A stretch of DNA of 57,487 bases. Origin: Streptomyces blattellae (lineage in GTDB: Bacteria > Actinomycetota > Actinomycetes > Streptomycetales > Streptomycetaceae). The notes beneath the pieces were generated by a model. That model searched no databases. It saw only the letters and a list, made by a program, of their open reading frames with translations, and was not told where the DNA came from. The position numbers were made by a program, and so were the translations under genes. Positions 16,105 to 24,037 of the stretch are shown piece after piece. The stretch is from contig NZ_WJBG01000216.1 of NCBI RefSeq assembly GCF_009709555.1, forward strand, positions 1-57,487, read 5' to 3'. Numbering within the stretch: position 1 is the stretch's first letter; the number at the start of each line of letters is the position of its first letter.

Positions 16105-18075
16105 TCACCCCGCCTGATGCGCTGCCGCGTCGATGGCGGCCAGTGACTTCCGGACCTGGTTTCGGTCCGTGGTGTACCAGAAGTCGGGCAGTGACGCCTT
16201 CAGATAGCCGCCGTACCGCGCCGTGGCCAGCCGCTGATCCAGTACGGCCACCACGCCGCGGTCTCCCGACGCCCGTACCAGGCGGCCGGCGCCCTGGGCC
16301 ATGAGCAGGGCCGCGTGCGTGGCGGCGACCGCCATGAAGCCGTTGCCGCCGGCGTCCTCCACCGCCTTCTGGCGGGCGCTCATCAGCGGATCGTCGGGAC
16401 GCGGGAAGGGGATCTTGTCCATGACGACCAGCTGACAGCTCGGGCCGGGTACGTCGACGCCCTGCCACAGCGACAGCGTGCCGAAGAGGCACGTCTTGGG
16501 GTCGGCTCCGAAGTTCTTGATCAGCTCGCCGAGGGTCTCCTCGCCCTGGAGGAGGATCGGGAACTCGGGGATGCGGGAACGCAGTTCCTCGGCGGCCAGT
16601 TGAGCGGCCCGCATCGAGGAGAACAGCCCCAGCGTGCGCCCTCCGGCGGCCTGGATCAGTTCGGTCAGCTCGTCCAGCATGTCCGCGCGATCGCCGTCAC
16701 GCGCGGGCCGCGACAGGTGCTTGGCGACGTACAGAATGCCCTGCTTGCGATAGTCGAAGGGCGAGCCGACGTCCACGCCCTTCCACTGCGGGGAGTCGTC
16801 GCTCTCCGTGCCCTCGGGGGCCAGCCCCAGGGAGGCGCCGACGCCGTTGAAGTCGCCGCCCAGCTTGAGAGTCGCGGAGGTCAGGACCACCGAGCGGTCG
16901 GTGAAGAGCTTCTCCCTGAGGAGACCCGATACGGACATCGGGGCGACGCGCAGGGAGGCGCCGAAGCGGTCGTGCCGCTCGTACCAGACGACGTCCCACT
17001 CGGAGCCGTTGGTGATCCGCTCCGCCACGTCGTGCACGGCCTCGACGGAGGCCAGGGCCTGTTTGCGAACCGCGTCCTCATCCTGGACGGACTTGTCGCG
17101 GGTCCCTCCGATCGCGGAGATGACGGTGCGGGCGGCGTCGCGCAGGGCCATGAGCGCATAGCCGAGATCCTCCGGGATCTCCTCCAGACGGCCCGGCAGG
17201 GCCAGCTCCATCAGCCGCTCGAAGCCCTCCGCGGCGGTCTGGAGCTGGTCGGCGGCCTTCTCGTTGACGAGCTTCGCGGCACGCCGCACCGCGCGGTTGA
17301 CCTGGCCGGGGGTGAGCTCACCCGTGGCCACTCCAGTCACCCGGGAGACCAGCTCATGAGCCTCGTCGACGATCAGCACCTCGTGCTGCGGGAGGACCGG
17401 GGCGCCCTCGATGGCGTCGATCGCGAGCAGCGCGTGATTGGTGACGACGACCTCGGCGAGCTTGGCGCGCTCGCGGGCCATCTCGGCGAAGCATTCGGCG
17501 CCGTACGCGCACTTCGTGGCGCCCACGCACTCCCGCGAGGAGACCGACACCTGCGCCCAGGCGCGATCCGACACGCCGGGGGTGAGGTCGTCGCGGTCAC
17601 CGGTCTCGGTGTCCTGGGACCAGTCGCGCAGCCTGAGCAGGTCCTGGCCCAGCTTGCTGGTGGGTGCGGCTGCCTCGAACTGGTCGAACAGTCCCTCTTC
17701 CTCGTCCTGCGGAACGCCTTCGTGGAGGCGGTGCAGACACAGGTAGTTCGACCTGCCCTTGAGCATCGCGAACTCCGGGCGGCGGCGCAGCAGGGGGTGC
17801 AAGGCCTCGACCGTGCGCGGCAGGTCCCGCTCCACGAGCTGGCGCTGCAGCGCCAGCGTGGCGGTCGCCACGACGACGCGGTCCCCGTGGGCGAGCGCGG
17901 GCACGAGATAGCCGAGCGACTTTCCCGTGCCGGTGCCGGCCTGGACCAGCAGATGGGAGCCGTCATCGATCGCCTCCGCGACGGATTCGGCCATGGTCAC
18001 CTGACCGGGGCGCTCCGTACCGCCGACGGCAGTGACGGCAGCATGCAGGAGTTCGGGAAGTGAGGGCTTCGTCAT
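16105..18075 (-). CDS. dinG: DinG/XPD-family ATP-dependent DNA helicase
   Basis: This is a 656-residue superfamily 2 helicase of the iron-sulfur XPD/DinG group, which unwinds damaged or structured DNA. Walker A is AGTGTGKSLGY near residue 44. Candidate Fe-S cysteines lie in NYLCLHR and SSRECVGATKCAYGAECF, the DEAH box is VDEAHE, and the C-terminal helicase motif is GAGRLVRASGDRGVVAVLD. The promoter is a match to the DNA-damage motif TTGTCAGTG-N8-TAGGGT, whose expected RNA start lies 3 bp before the ATG. I see no good ribosome-binding site, so the message is probably (nearly) leaderless. It is convergent with lexA. Confidence 0.88.
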   Translation of the reverse strand: MTKPSLPELLHAAVTAVGGTERPGQVTMAESVAEAIDDGSHLLVQAGTGTGKSLGYLVPALAHGDRVVVATATLALQRQLVERDLPRTVEALHPLLRRRPEFAMLKGRSNYLCLHRLHEGVPQDEEEGLFDQFEAAAPTSKLGQDLLRLRDWSQDTETGDRDDLTPGVSDRAWAQVSVSSRECVGATKCAYGAECFAEMARERAKLAEVVVTNHALLAIDAIEGAPVLPQHEVLIVDEAHELVSRVTGVATGELTPGQVNRAVRRAAKLVNEKAADQLQTAAEGFERLMELALPGRLEEIPEDLGYALMALRDAARTVISAIGGTRDKSVQDEDAVRKQALASVEAVHDVAERITNGSEWDVVWYERHDRFGASLRVAPMSVSGLLREKLFTDRSVVLTSATLKLGGDFNGVGASLGLAPEGTESDDSPQWKGVDVGSPFDYRKQGILYVAKHLSRPARDGDRADMLDELTELIQAAGGRTLGLFSSMRAAQLAAEELRSRIPEFPILLQGEETLGELIKNFGADPKTCLFGTLSLWQGVDVPGPSCQLVVMDKIPFPRPDDPLMSARQKAVEDAGGNGFMAVAATHAALLMAQGAGRLVRASGDRGVVAVLDQRLATARYGGYLKASLPDFWYTTDRNQVRKSLAAIDAAAHQAG

Positions 18076-18084
18076 AGCGCGTCC

Positions 18085-18107
18085 ACCCTACGGCCCACCA
18101 CTGACAA
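18085..18107 (-). promoter_or_regulatory. RecA-NDp/PafBC-type DNA-damage promoter of the helicase gene
   Basis: Read on the minus strand: TTGTCAGTG (18107-18099), eight bases, TAGGGT (18090-18085). This is an exact match to the motif TTGTCRGTG-N8-TAnnnT, known to drive LexA-independent, PafBC-dependent damage induction in mycobacteria. RNA start is expected near 18078. Confidence 0.85.
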
Positions 18108-18110
18108 ACG

Positions 18111-18487
18111 AGTGGTCAAGGCGGGGCGAGGGACTGGATCAAGACCGTGGGCTGCGCGGTTGGTGATCGGATCGGTTCCGTTGCTGGTCGGGGGTGACGT
18201 AATCGGGGTGGAAGCGGGTCACTGGTGGCTCGGATCGGTTCGGTTCGGTTGTGGGCGGGCTGGGGCGGGGCGATCGCGGGGGCAGCTGCGGGCACGATTC
18301 TGCGGAGAAGCGGAGAAGCGGGGAAGCGGGGAGCCGGCGGGTCGGGTGCGTCGGAGCTGTGCGGGTCCGTGGTCAGGCACCGACCAGCCTTGGACAAGCC
18401 GCCGACCGGCTCGGCGAGGACGGAGGTGGAGTGGGAACCGGATCGGTTCGAGCGGCGTACCAAAAGTGGCAGCGTGATGGCACAGCG
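18111..18487. repeat. Gene-free 377-bp spacer with short direct repeats
   Basis: No gene is supported. The segment contains CGGATCGGTTC three times (about 18168, 18231 and 18439) and a run of near-9-bp repeats, GCGGAGAAG-type, at about 18302-18335. The open frames crossing it are GC-rich shadows. It separates the helicase promoter from the 3' end of the siderophore genes. Confidence 0.5.
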
Positions 18488-19636
18488 CTACAGAAGGTGG
18501 CGCAGGGAACGGTCTCGCATCATCAGGGCGGCCCGCTTGGCAGGCAGCTCGATCTCGGCGGAGAACCGGAAACCTGCGCTCAGGAAGGCGGCCACGGAGG
18601 GGGTGTTGCGCAGATCGGGTTCCGCGACGACGCGAGCGCAGGCGGGCCGCTTGTCGAGCGCGAGGTCGGCGACGGCTCTGAGCAGGGTGCCGCCGAGTCC
18701 TCGCCCGCGATCGGCGACTCGACCGATGAGGAGGTGGATTCCAGTGTCGTGAGGTCGAGCGGGATAGTGGCGGGCCAGCGGATCGAGGTCCGCTCGGTAG
18801 ATCTCCCAGTAGCTCATCGGCGTGCCCTCCAGCACCCCGAGGCAGGGGATGCTGCGTCCGTCTCCGGCGAGCTGGGCACGCAGATGGTCCTCTGTCGCGT
18901 TCTGGGACCCCTCCAGACCCCAGAACGCCGCCACGGCGGGGTCGTTCATCCAGCGGCAGATGAGCGGCAAGTCCTGTGCCAGGTCCACCGGGACGAGCTG
19001 GAACACGCCTGCTGGTGTGACGGCCGGCCCCCAGTCGGCGACGTGGTCGAGCAGGTCGCCGTCGATCTGCACGGAAGGGATGGAATGAGGCGCGTCCCCA
19101 CCGCGGCTCCGCTTCCCCTCCCTGCCGGCCTGCCGCCCAGCCGCGATCCGCTCACCCGTGTCCGCTGGCCTTCCGGGGTGGGCCGGTCCGTACGCGTCCT
19201 CCTGCCAGTTGGCATCGGCTTGCTCCCGCGCGTCCGGCTGCCAGTCGATGTCGGCCTGCTCCCGCCCGTCCGCCTCAAAGTCGGCACCGTGCTCCCCCGC
19301 GCCGGTTTGTGTCCCGGCGTCGGCCTGCTCCCGCGCGGCGGTCCGCGTCGCGAAGTCGGCCGGCTCCCGCGCATCGGTCCGCTCCTCCGTGACGGTCCGC
19401 TCCTCCGCAGTGGTCCGTTCTTCCACCGCGGCCCGTTCGTTCGCGAGGAGTGCGATGAACTCGTCGGGCAGGCGCAGGTCGAGGGTGTCCTCGCAGTCCG
19501 GCTCCGAGCAGGCGTCCGTCCCGGTCCTGCTCTCGTCGGCATCAGGGCTCGTACGGGTGGCGCTCTCGTCGGCGGCCGGGCCAACGTCGGTGACGGCTGC
19601 CGTACCGGCGTCGGCGCTCGCGTCAGTGGGAGGCAC
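18488..19636 (-). CDS. Siderophore acyltransferase (GNAT, IucB/AlcB/RhbD type) with long N-terminal extension
   Basis: The C-terminal ~200 residues form a siderophore-type acetyltransferase that would acylate a hydroxylamine or amine. Visible parts are FQLVPVDLAQDLPLICRWMND, AAFWGLEG, the acetyl-CoA loop GRVADRGRGLGGTLLRAV and FLSAGFRF. Before it lies a ~180-residue low-complexity, acidic, repetitive region (EERT and REQAD units) that ordinary members lack. The GTG start at 19636 has GAGAGGAG seven bases upstream. It lies 65 bp after the IucA/IucC gene and is last in the operon. No N-hydroxylase is encoded nearby, so the true substrate is unknown. Confidence 0.8.
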   Translation of the reverse strand: MPPTDASADAGTAAVTDVGPAADESATRTSPDADESRTGTDACSEPDCEDTLDLRLPDEFIALLANERAAVEERTTAEERTVTEERTDAREPADFATRTAAREQADAGTQTGAGEHGADFEADGREQADIDWQPDAREQADANWQEDAYGPAHPGRPADTGERIAAGRQAGREGKRSRGGDAPHSIPSVQIDGDLLDHVADWGPAVTPAGVFQLVPVDLAQDLPLICRWMNDPAVAAFWGLEGSQNATEDHLRAQLAGDGRSIPCLGVLEGTPMSYWEIYRADLDPLARHYPARPHDTGIHLLIGRVADRGRGLGGTLLRAVADLALDKRPACARVVAEPDLRNTPSVAAFLSAGFRFSAEIELPAKRAALMMRDRSLRHLL

Positions 19637-19701
19637 GGTGACGCTCCTCTCAGGAGAAGGGGTGGGGCATGTTCCTCGGAAGTGAAGGGAGTTGGTGATG
19701 G

Positions 19702-21894
19702 TCAGAAGTGGAAGGGGTTGGCGATGGTGACGTAGACGGACTGGGTGGCGATCGGGCCGATCAGCTCGTCGAGTCCATGCAGCCGGGTCAGCAGGTTGGC
19801 CTTGCAGCGCAGCACGGGTGAGTCGAGCAGTCGGGCGGGCAATGAGCCGCGCAAGCGGGCCGGGCCGACAGCGACCTCGCTGAGAAAGCGGCGGAAGGCG
19901 GCGAGCAGCAACTGCTCGTCGACGAGGCGCTGGGAGCCGAACGCACCGATGAGGCCGAGCACGTTGTTGATCGCCAAGTAGTAGGCGAAGCGCTCGTCGG
20001 CGACCTCGTCCGAGACGAAAGTGCCGCTGTGCCGGCCGACACCGGGCAGCCGGGCATCGAGTTCCGCACGCCGGGACTGACGGAAGTAGTAGCCCTGGTT
20101 GTCGCGGTAGCGACCGCCGGTGGGCCAGCCGTCGGCGTCCAGCAGAAGCAGCGTGTTCTGCTGGTGTGCCTCCAGTGCGATGCCCGCCTCCGCGTCCAGC
20201 CACAGGACGGGTCGGACGACCTGCTCCAGGTAGCGCAGGAACCACTCGGCGGCGACCGCGCCAAGAGGTCGACCGGTTCGGTCGGCGAGACGCGTCACCA
20301 CCTCTGCCAGACGGGACGTGACGGGTGGCCGCCGCGATGGTGCCCCACCGGACTCGGAGTGTCCTGCGACCGTGTCCGATGGACGGTACGGCCGGAGGGC
20401 GACAAGTCCCGCGATGCAGGAGACGTCGTCCGAAGGGCTGAACGGGTTGTGCCGGATCATCACGTCGAGACCGGGCACGGGGTTGCCGTCCGGCGTGTCG
20501 ACGGCGAGCCAGGCCGGGTCGCGGACGATGTCGAAGCCCGGGTGCGCCTCCTGCCACTGCTTGACCAGGCCACTGCGCAGCAGACGGTGGACCTCGACGC
20601 CACGGTGGAGCTCCTTGCGGAGGTTCTCCCGGCGGGAGTTGGTGATGCGCAGGCCCAAGGACAGCTTGAGCATCACGGGGGCGCCGGGCCGGTAAACGGT
20701 GCGCACGGAGGAGGTGGGATGCCAGGGAAGGCCGTGCTCGCCGAGGTCGCGGAGCAGTCCTGCGTCGAGCAGAGCCGCGGCCTCGGGGCGTCCGTGGATG
20801 TCGCGCAGTTGCCAGGGGTGCAGCGGGAGGGCGGCATAACTGTCGGGCAGCGGCAGTTCCGCCGCCAGTCGTGCGGTGAGCTGCGGTGCCGGGACAAGAC
20901 GGCCCCGTTCGGTCCAGGCGGAGTCGGTGGCGAGTACGGAGGGGGCGACAGCCAGCCAGTGCAACGGGAAGGAGCCGCGCAACTCGGGTGAGTACCACCG
21001 CGCTTCGCGCTCGGAGAGACCTTCGCGGCTCTTCGGGGTCGGGTGCAGTGGGTGGCCGAGGAGGAGCGCTTGTTCAGCCGAGAGGTAGAGGTCGGACACA
21101 TCTGATGGGTGTTGCCGACGGTCCTTGATGAAGGAGGCGGTCAGTCGGACGGAGTCGGCGACACGGGAGACGAGGTCGGTGCGTTGGGCCGCGTCGGGCG
21201 TCGTGCAAGCCGCTGCGTCGGGCGTGGCGTCGTCGGCTGCGCCGGGCGTGGCGTCGTCGGCTGCGCCGGGGGTGGCGTGGTCGACTGCACCAGGGATGGT
21301 GCGCCCGGCTGCTTTGGAGTCGGCTCGCCGGGAAGGGCCGAGGCTCGAGTCGGCGGACCTGGCAGGCCGGTCGGTCGTTCCTGTCGCCGGAGGTGTCTCC
21401 CTGGACAGAAGGGCCGCGACGGTGACCGCGTCGGCCGGTGGGGAGGCCTGTGGGGCGTCGGCAAGGCGCGGAAGGCCGAAGCGGTGGAAGCCGGTCGGCG
21501 ACCAGTAGCGGACCGGGACGAGCAGGGCCGTACCGCTGGCCGGCAGGCAGATGCGGAGGGTGCCGTTGCCGGGAGAGGGGATGTCGGTCTCGCGCACCCA
21601 GCAGCGCAGCAGGTTCTCCACGGCCGCGGACTGTGCCGTCGTATGCGGGTCGGGATGTTCCAGGAGATCGGCGGTCCCATCGTGTGGCCGTCCGGCGTCG
21701 AGGGCTCCGTCCTGCCCGGGGCGGCGTTCCCAGTCGGGTGCCCCGCCCTGCTCGGGGACCCGGTCCGGCCGCTCGGCGGATGACGCGGATGACGGAGAGA
21801 TCGGTTCAGCCGTGGCCGTCGGGGGAGTTCCGGGTTCCGCGGGGCCCGGCAGATCGGCGTGGGCGTGGGTGTCGGATGCGGGAGTGGTGTTCAA
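19702..21894 (-). CDS. IucA/IucC-family NIS siderophore synthetase
   Basis: This is a 730-residue NRPS-independent siderophore synthetase that joins a carboxylic acid to an amine or hydroxylamine using ATP. Motifs are HPTSSVRTVYRPGAPVMLKL, GLRITNSRRENLRKELH, EAHQQNTLLLLDADG, and a C-terminal FhuF-like part with DERFAYYLAINNVLGLIG. The TTG start at 21894 is chosen for GAGGA five bases upstream; farther upstream is Arg-rich noise. The N-terminal third carries a ~100-residue low-complexity head and an insertion encoded by 24-bp tandem repeats (21193-21288). It is the middle gene of the three-gene locus. Confidence 0.85.
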   Translation of the reverse strand: MNTTPASDTHAHADLPGPAEPGTPPTATAEPISPSSASSAERPDRVPEQGGAPDWERRPGQDGALDAGRPHDGTADLLEHPDPHTTAQSAAVENLLRCWVRETDIPSPGNGTLRICLPASGTALLVPVRYWSPTGFHRFGLPRLADAPQASPPADAVTVAALLSRETPPATGTTDRPARSADSSLGPSRRADSKAAGRTIPGAVDHATPGAADDATPGAADDATPDAAACTTPDAAQRTDLVSRVADSVRLTASFIKDRRQHPSDVSDLYLSAEQALLLGHPLHPTPKSREGLSEREARWYSPELRGSFPLHWLAVAPSVLATDSAWTERGRLVPAPQLTARLAAELPLPDSYAALPLHPWQLRDIHGRPEAAALLDAGLLRDLGEHGLPWHPTSSVRTVYRPGAPVMLKLSLGLRITNSRRENLRKELHRGVEVHRLLRSGLVKQWQEAHPGFDIVRDPAWLAVDTPDGNPVPGLDVMIRHNPFSPSDDVSCIAGLVALRPYRPSDTVAGHSESGGAPSRRPPVTSRLAEVVTRLADRTGRPLGAVAAEWFLRYLEQVVRPVLWLDAEAGIALEAHQQNTLLLLDADGWPTGGRYRDNQGYYFRQSRRAELDARLPGVGRHSGTFVSDEVADERFAYYLAINNVLGLIGAFGSQRLVDEQLLLAAFRRFLSEVAVGPARLRGSLPARLLDSPVLRCKANLLTRLHGLDELIGPIATQSVYVTIANPFHF
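21193..21288 (-). repeat. Four 24-bp tandem repeats inside the NIS synthetase gene
   Basis: Four 24-bp units (21193, 21217, 21241, 21265) are 65-96 % alike. The middle two differ by one base (GTCGGGCGTGGC... against GCCGGGCGTGGC...). Being a multiple of three, they add in-frame ATPGAADD-type octapeptides to the protein. The array probably varies in copy number between strains. Confidence 0.8.
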
Positions 21895-22022
21895 CGCTGT
21901 CCTCGTGAGGTGGTTCTGGTTCGTTGTGCGACGACCTGGAAGTGAGACGGCATGGGCCGACAGGCCGACAGGCCGACCGGATGGCGGGTCAGTGCCCGAA
22001 CGACGGGTGGCTGCACGGGCGT

Positions 22023-23651
22023 TCAGGCGAGCCCGCCCTGGGGCGCCGGCCTGCCCTTTCGCTCCGCAGGGCCGTCGGCACATCGGCGCGACCGATGCGT
22101 CTCGCCGGGGCGGGTGTGCCCACGGGCCACCGCGGCCACCGCATCGGCCAGTCGGTCGAGCACCGCGGTCGCCTGCTCGTCACTGATCGTCAGCGGTGGC
22201 AGGAGCCGTACGACGCTCGCGTGCCGCCCACCGAGTTCCACGATCAGGCCGCGGCGCAGACACTCCCGCTGTACGGCGGTCGCGAGTTCGGGAGCGGCCG
22301 GGCGAGGACCGCGAAAGACTGCCTGCCCATCCGCTGGGCAAACCGTCTTTCCGGAACGGTCGTGCGGAGCCGCACCCGCGTGGGTTTCACCACCGGCACG
22401 GTCCACACCAGTCGAACCGCCCTCCGGTCCCCCTCCGCCGCCCGCCGGGTCACGTCCCGTCCGGGGGGTGGCCTCCGGATCCACCACCTCAACTGCGATC
22501 ATCAGCCCCCGCCCACGTACATCACCCACGCAGGGGAAGTCATCGGCAAGGGAGCGGAGTTGGGAAAGCATTCGGGTGCCGAGGTCGGCCGCCCGTTCGG
22601 CGAGCCGGTTCTGGCGGACGTGGGCCAGCGTCGCGGTCCCCGCTGCCATGGCGAGTTGGTTGCCGCGGAAGGTGCCTGCGTGGGCGCCGGGTTGCCAGAC
22701 GTCGAGGTCGTCGCGGTAGACCACGAGCGCCAGGGGCAGACTGCCGCCGATGGCCTTGGAGAGGACCATCACGTCGGGGGTGACTCCACTGTGCTCGACC
22801 GCCCAGAAGGCACCGGTGCGCCCGACGCCCGTCTGGACCTCGTCGGCGATCAGCGGGATGGACCGGGCGGCGGTGATCTCCCGCATGCGGCGCATCCAGA
22901 TGTCGGGCGCGGGGATCACCCCGCCCTCGCCCTGCACGGGTTCGAGGATCATCCCGGCAGGTCGCGGCACGCCGGACTTGGGGTCGTCGAGGACGGACTC
23001 GGTCCAGCGGGCGGCGAGTTCGGCACCGTGCGCGCCGCCGATACCGAAGGGGCACCGGTAGTCCTGCGGGTAGGGCAGCCGTGTGACCCGTACGTCGAGG
23101 GCGTGCCCGGACGCTTCGCGGGCACCGGCGGTCATCCCGTGGTAGGCACCGGTGAAGGCGAGCATCCCGGTGCGCCCGGTGGCGGACCGTACGAGCTTGA
23201 AGGCGGCCTCGACAGCGTCCGTGCCGGCCGGTCCGCAGAACTGCACGCGCGCGCGGTCGGCGAGGCCGGGCGGCAGGGTGCGGAACAGCTCCGTGATGAA
23301 CGCGTCCTTGACGGGTGTCGCCAGGTCGAGGACGTGCAGCGGTGCGCCGGAGTCGAGAACCTTGCGGATCGCCTCCAGGACGACCGGGTGGTTGTGCCCC
23401 AGGGCGAGGCTTCCGGCGCCGGAGAGACAGTCGAGGTAGCGGCGTCCGTCCGCACCTTCGATGGTCAGTCCGCGTGCCCGCACGGGCACGATGGGCAGGG
23501 CGCGCGCGTAGGTGCGCGCCGCCGACTCGCGTGCCGACTGGCGCCGCAGGATCCCCTCGTGCACGGAGCGCGTCCCCGCGTCACGGCGTGCCACGGACAT
23601 CCCGGACACCTGGGCCGGCTCGGCAGTCCCCCCGGGCGCAGACTCGGTCAC
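22023..23651 (-). CDS. PLP-dependent class III aminotransferase (diaminobutyrate/RhbA type)
   Basis: This is probably diaminobutyrate-2-oxoglutarate transaminase, making the diamine precursor of the siderophore. It shows GADGRRYLDCLSGAGSLALGHNHP, VQFCGPAGTDAVEAAFKL, FTGAYHGMTAGA, ADEVQTGVGRTG and the PLP-lysine segment VLSKAIGGSLPLALV. Near residue 415 a ~70-residue Gly/Pro-rich insert interrupts the C-terminal domain between GRGLMIAVEVVDPEA and PELATAVQRECLRRGL. The start is GTG 23651, eight bases after AGGGAG; GTG 23657 is also possible. It is the first gene of the siderophore operon. The decarboxylase that normally follows in 1,3-diaminopropane siderophore clusters is absent. Confidence 0.83.
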   Translation of the reverse strand: MTESAPGGTAEPAQVSGMSVARRDAGTRSVHEGILRRQSARESAARTYARALPIVPVRARGLTIEGADGRRYLDCLSGAGSLALGHNHPVVLEAIRKVLDSGAPLHVLDLATPVKDAFITELFRTLPPGLADRARVQFCGPAGTDAVEAAFKLVRSATGRTGMLAFTGAYHGMTAGAREASGHALDVRVTRLPYPQDYRCPFGIGGAHGAELAARWTESVLDDPKSGVPRPAGMILEPVQGEGGVIPAPDIWMRRMREITAARSIPLIADEVQTGVGRTGAFWAVEHSGVTPDVMVLSKAIGGSLPLALVVYRDDLDVWQPGAHAGTFRGNQLAMAAGTATLAHVRQNRLAERAADLGTRMLSQLRSLADDFPCVGDVRGRGLMIAVEVVDPEATPRTGRDPAGGGGGPEGGSTGVDRAGGETHAGAAPHDRSGKTVCPADGQAVFRGPRPAAPELATAVQRECLRRGLIVELGGRHASVVRLLPPLTISDEQATAVLDRLADAVAAVARGHTRPGETHRSRRCADGPAERKGRPAPQGGLA

Positions 23652-23708
23652 GGTCACGGCTCCCTGTCCTCCCGCTGTCCAGGGGCGCCCGGGTCCCGGC
23701 ATCAACCG

Positions 23709-23792
23709 CCCGACACCCGACACCCGACATTCCTCGCACACTTGGCGATGCGCACTTGGCCATACGCACTTGGCTGTGCCCACTTGACGCTG
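23709..23792. repeat. Iterated direct repeats upstream of the siderophore operon
   Basis: Four 14-bp units stand head to tail: CACACTTGGCGATG, CGCACTTGGCCATA, CGCACTTGGCTGTG, CCCACTTGACGCTG (23737-23792), sharing CACTTG. Just before them are three 7-bp CCGACAC-type units (23709-23730). They lie 60-140 bp upstream of the aminotransferase start, in the divergent spacer with the secreted protease. They could be binding sites of a cooperative regulator. No classical iron box of the DmdR type is seen. Confidence 0.7.
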
Positions 23793-23883
23793 GGGACCGC
23801 ACACGCACACAGCAGGCCGCCCCCCACCGCTACCAACCGCGCGCTGCTGACCGGGTTACGGGTTGCTTCAAGATCCTTCCCGT

Positions 23884-23906
23884 GACGGAACTGTTGCTGT
23901 TCCGTC
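23884..23906. promoter_or_regulatory. Inverted repeat in the divergent spacer before the protease gene
   Basis: GACGGAAC, a 7-base centre, and GTTCCGTC form a perfect 8-bp inverted repeat about 130 bp upstream of the protease ATG. It fits a dimeric repressor operator. The regulator is unknown. Confidence 0.5.
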
Positions 23907-24037
23907 GGAAGTCCCTCATAGCGGGCGCATAGTGTGAGTTGCCGTTCCTGGGCGCCGTGGCATCGGCCGGCATCACGTGGGCTCCGAGCGAGAGCACGCC
24001 GCAGCGCCGAACTCGTTACCTCAGGGGGAGTCAGATC

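Noticed and set aside
18251..19735. Long plus-strand open frame of 494 codons
   Set aside because: It lies antisense to the acyltransferase gene, is Gly/Arg/Pro-rich and has no ribosome-binding site. It is a GC shadow.
23650..23930. DmdR/DtxR iron box upstream of the siderophore operon
   Set aside because: No TTAGGTTAGGCTAACCTAA-like palindrome is present; only the other repeats were found.
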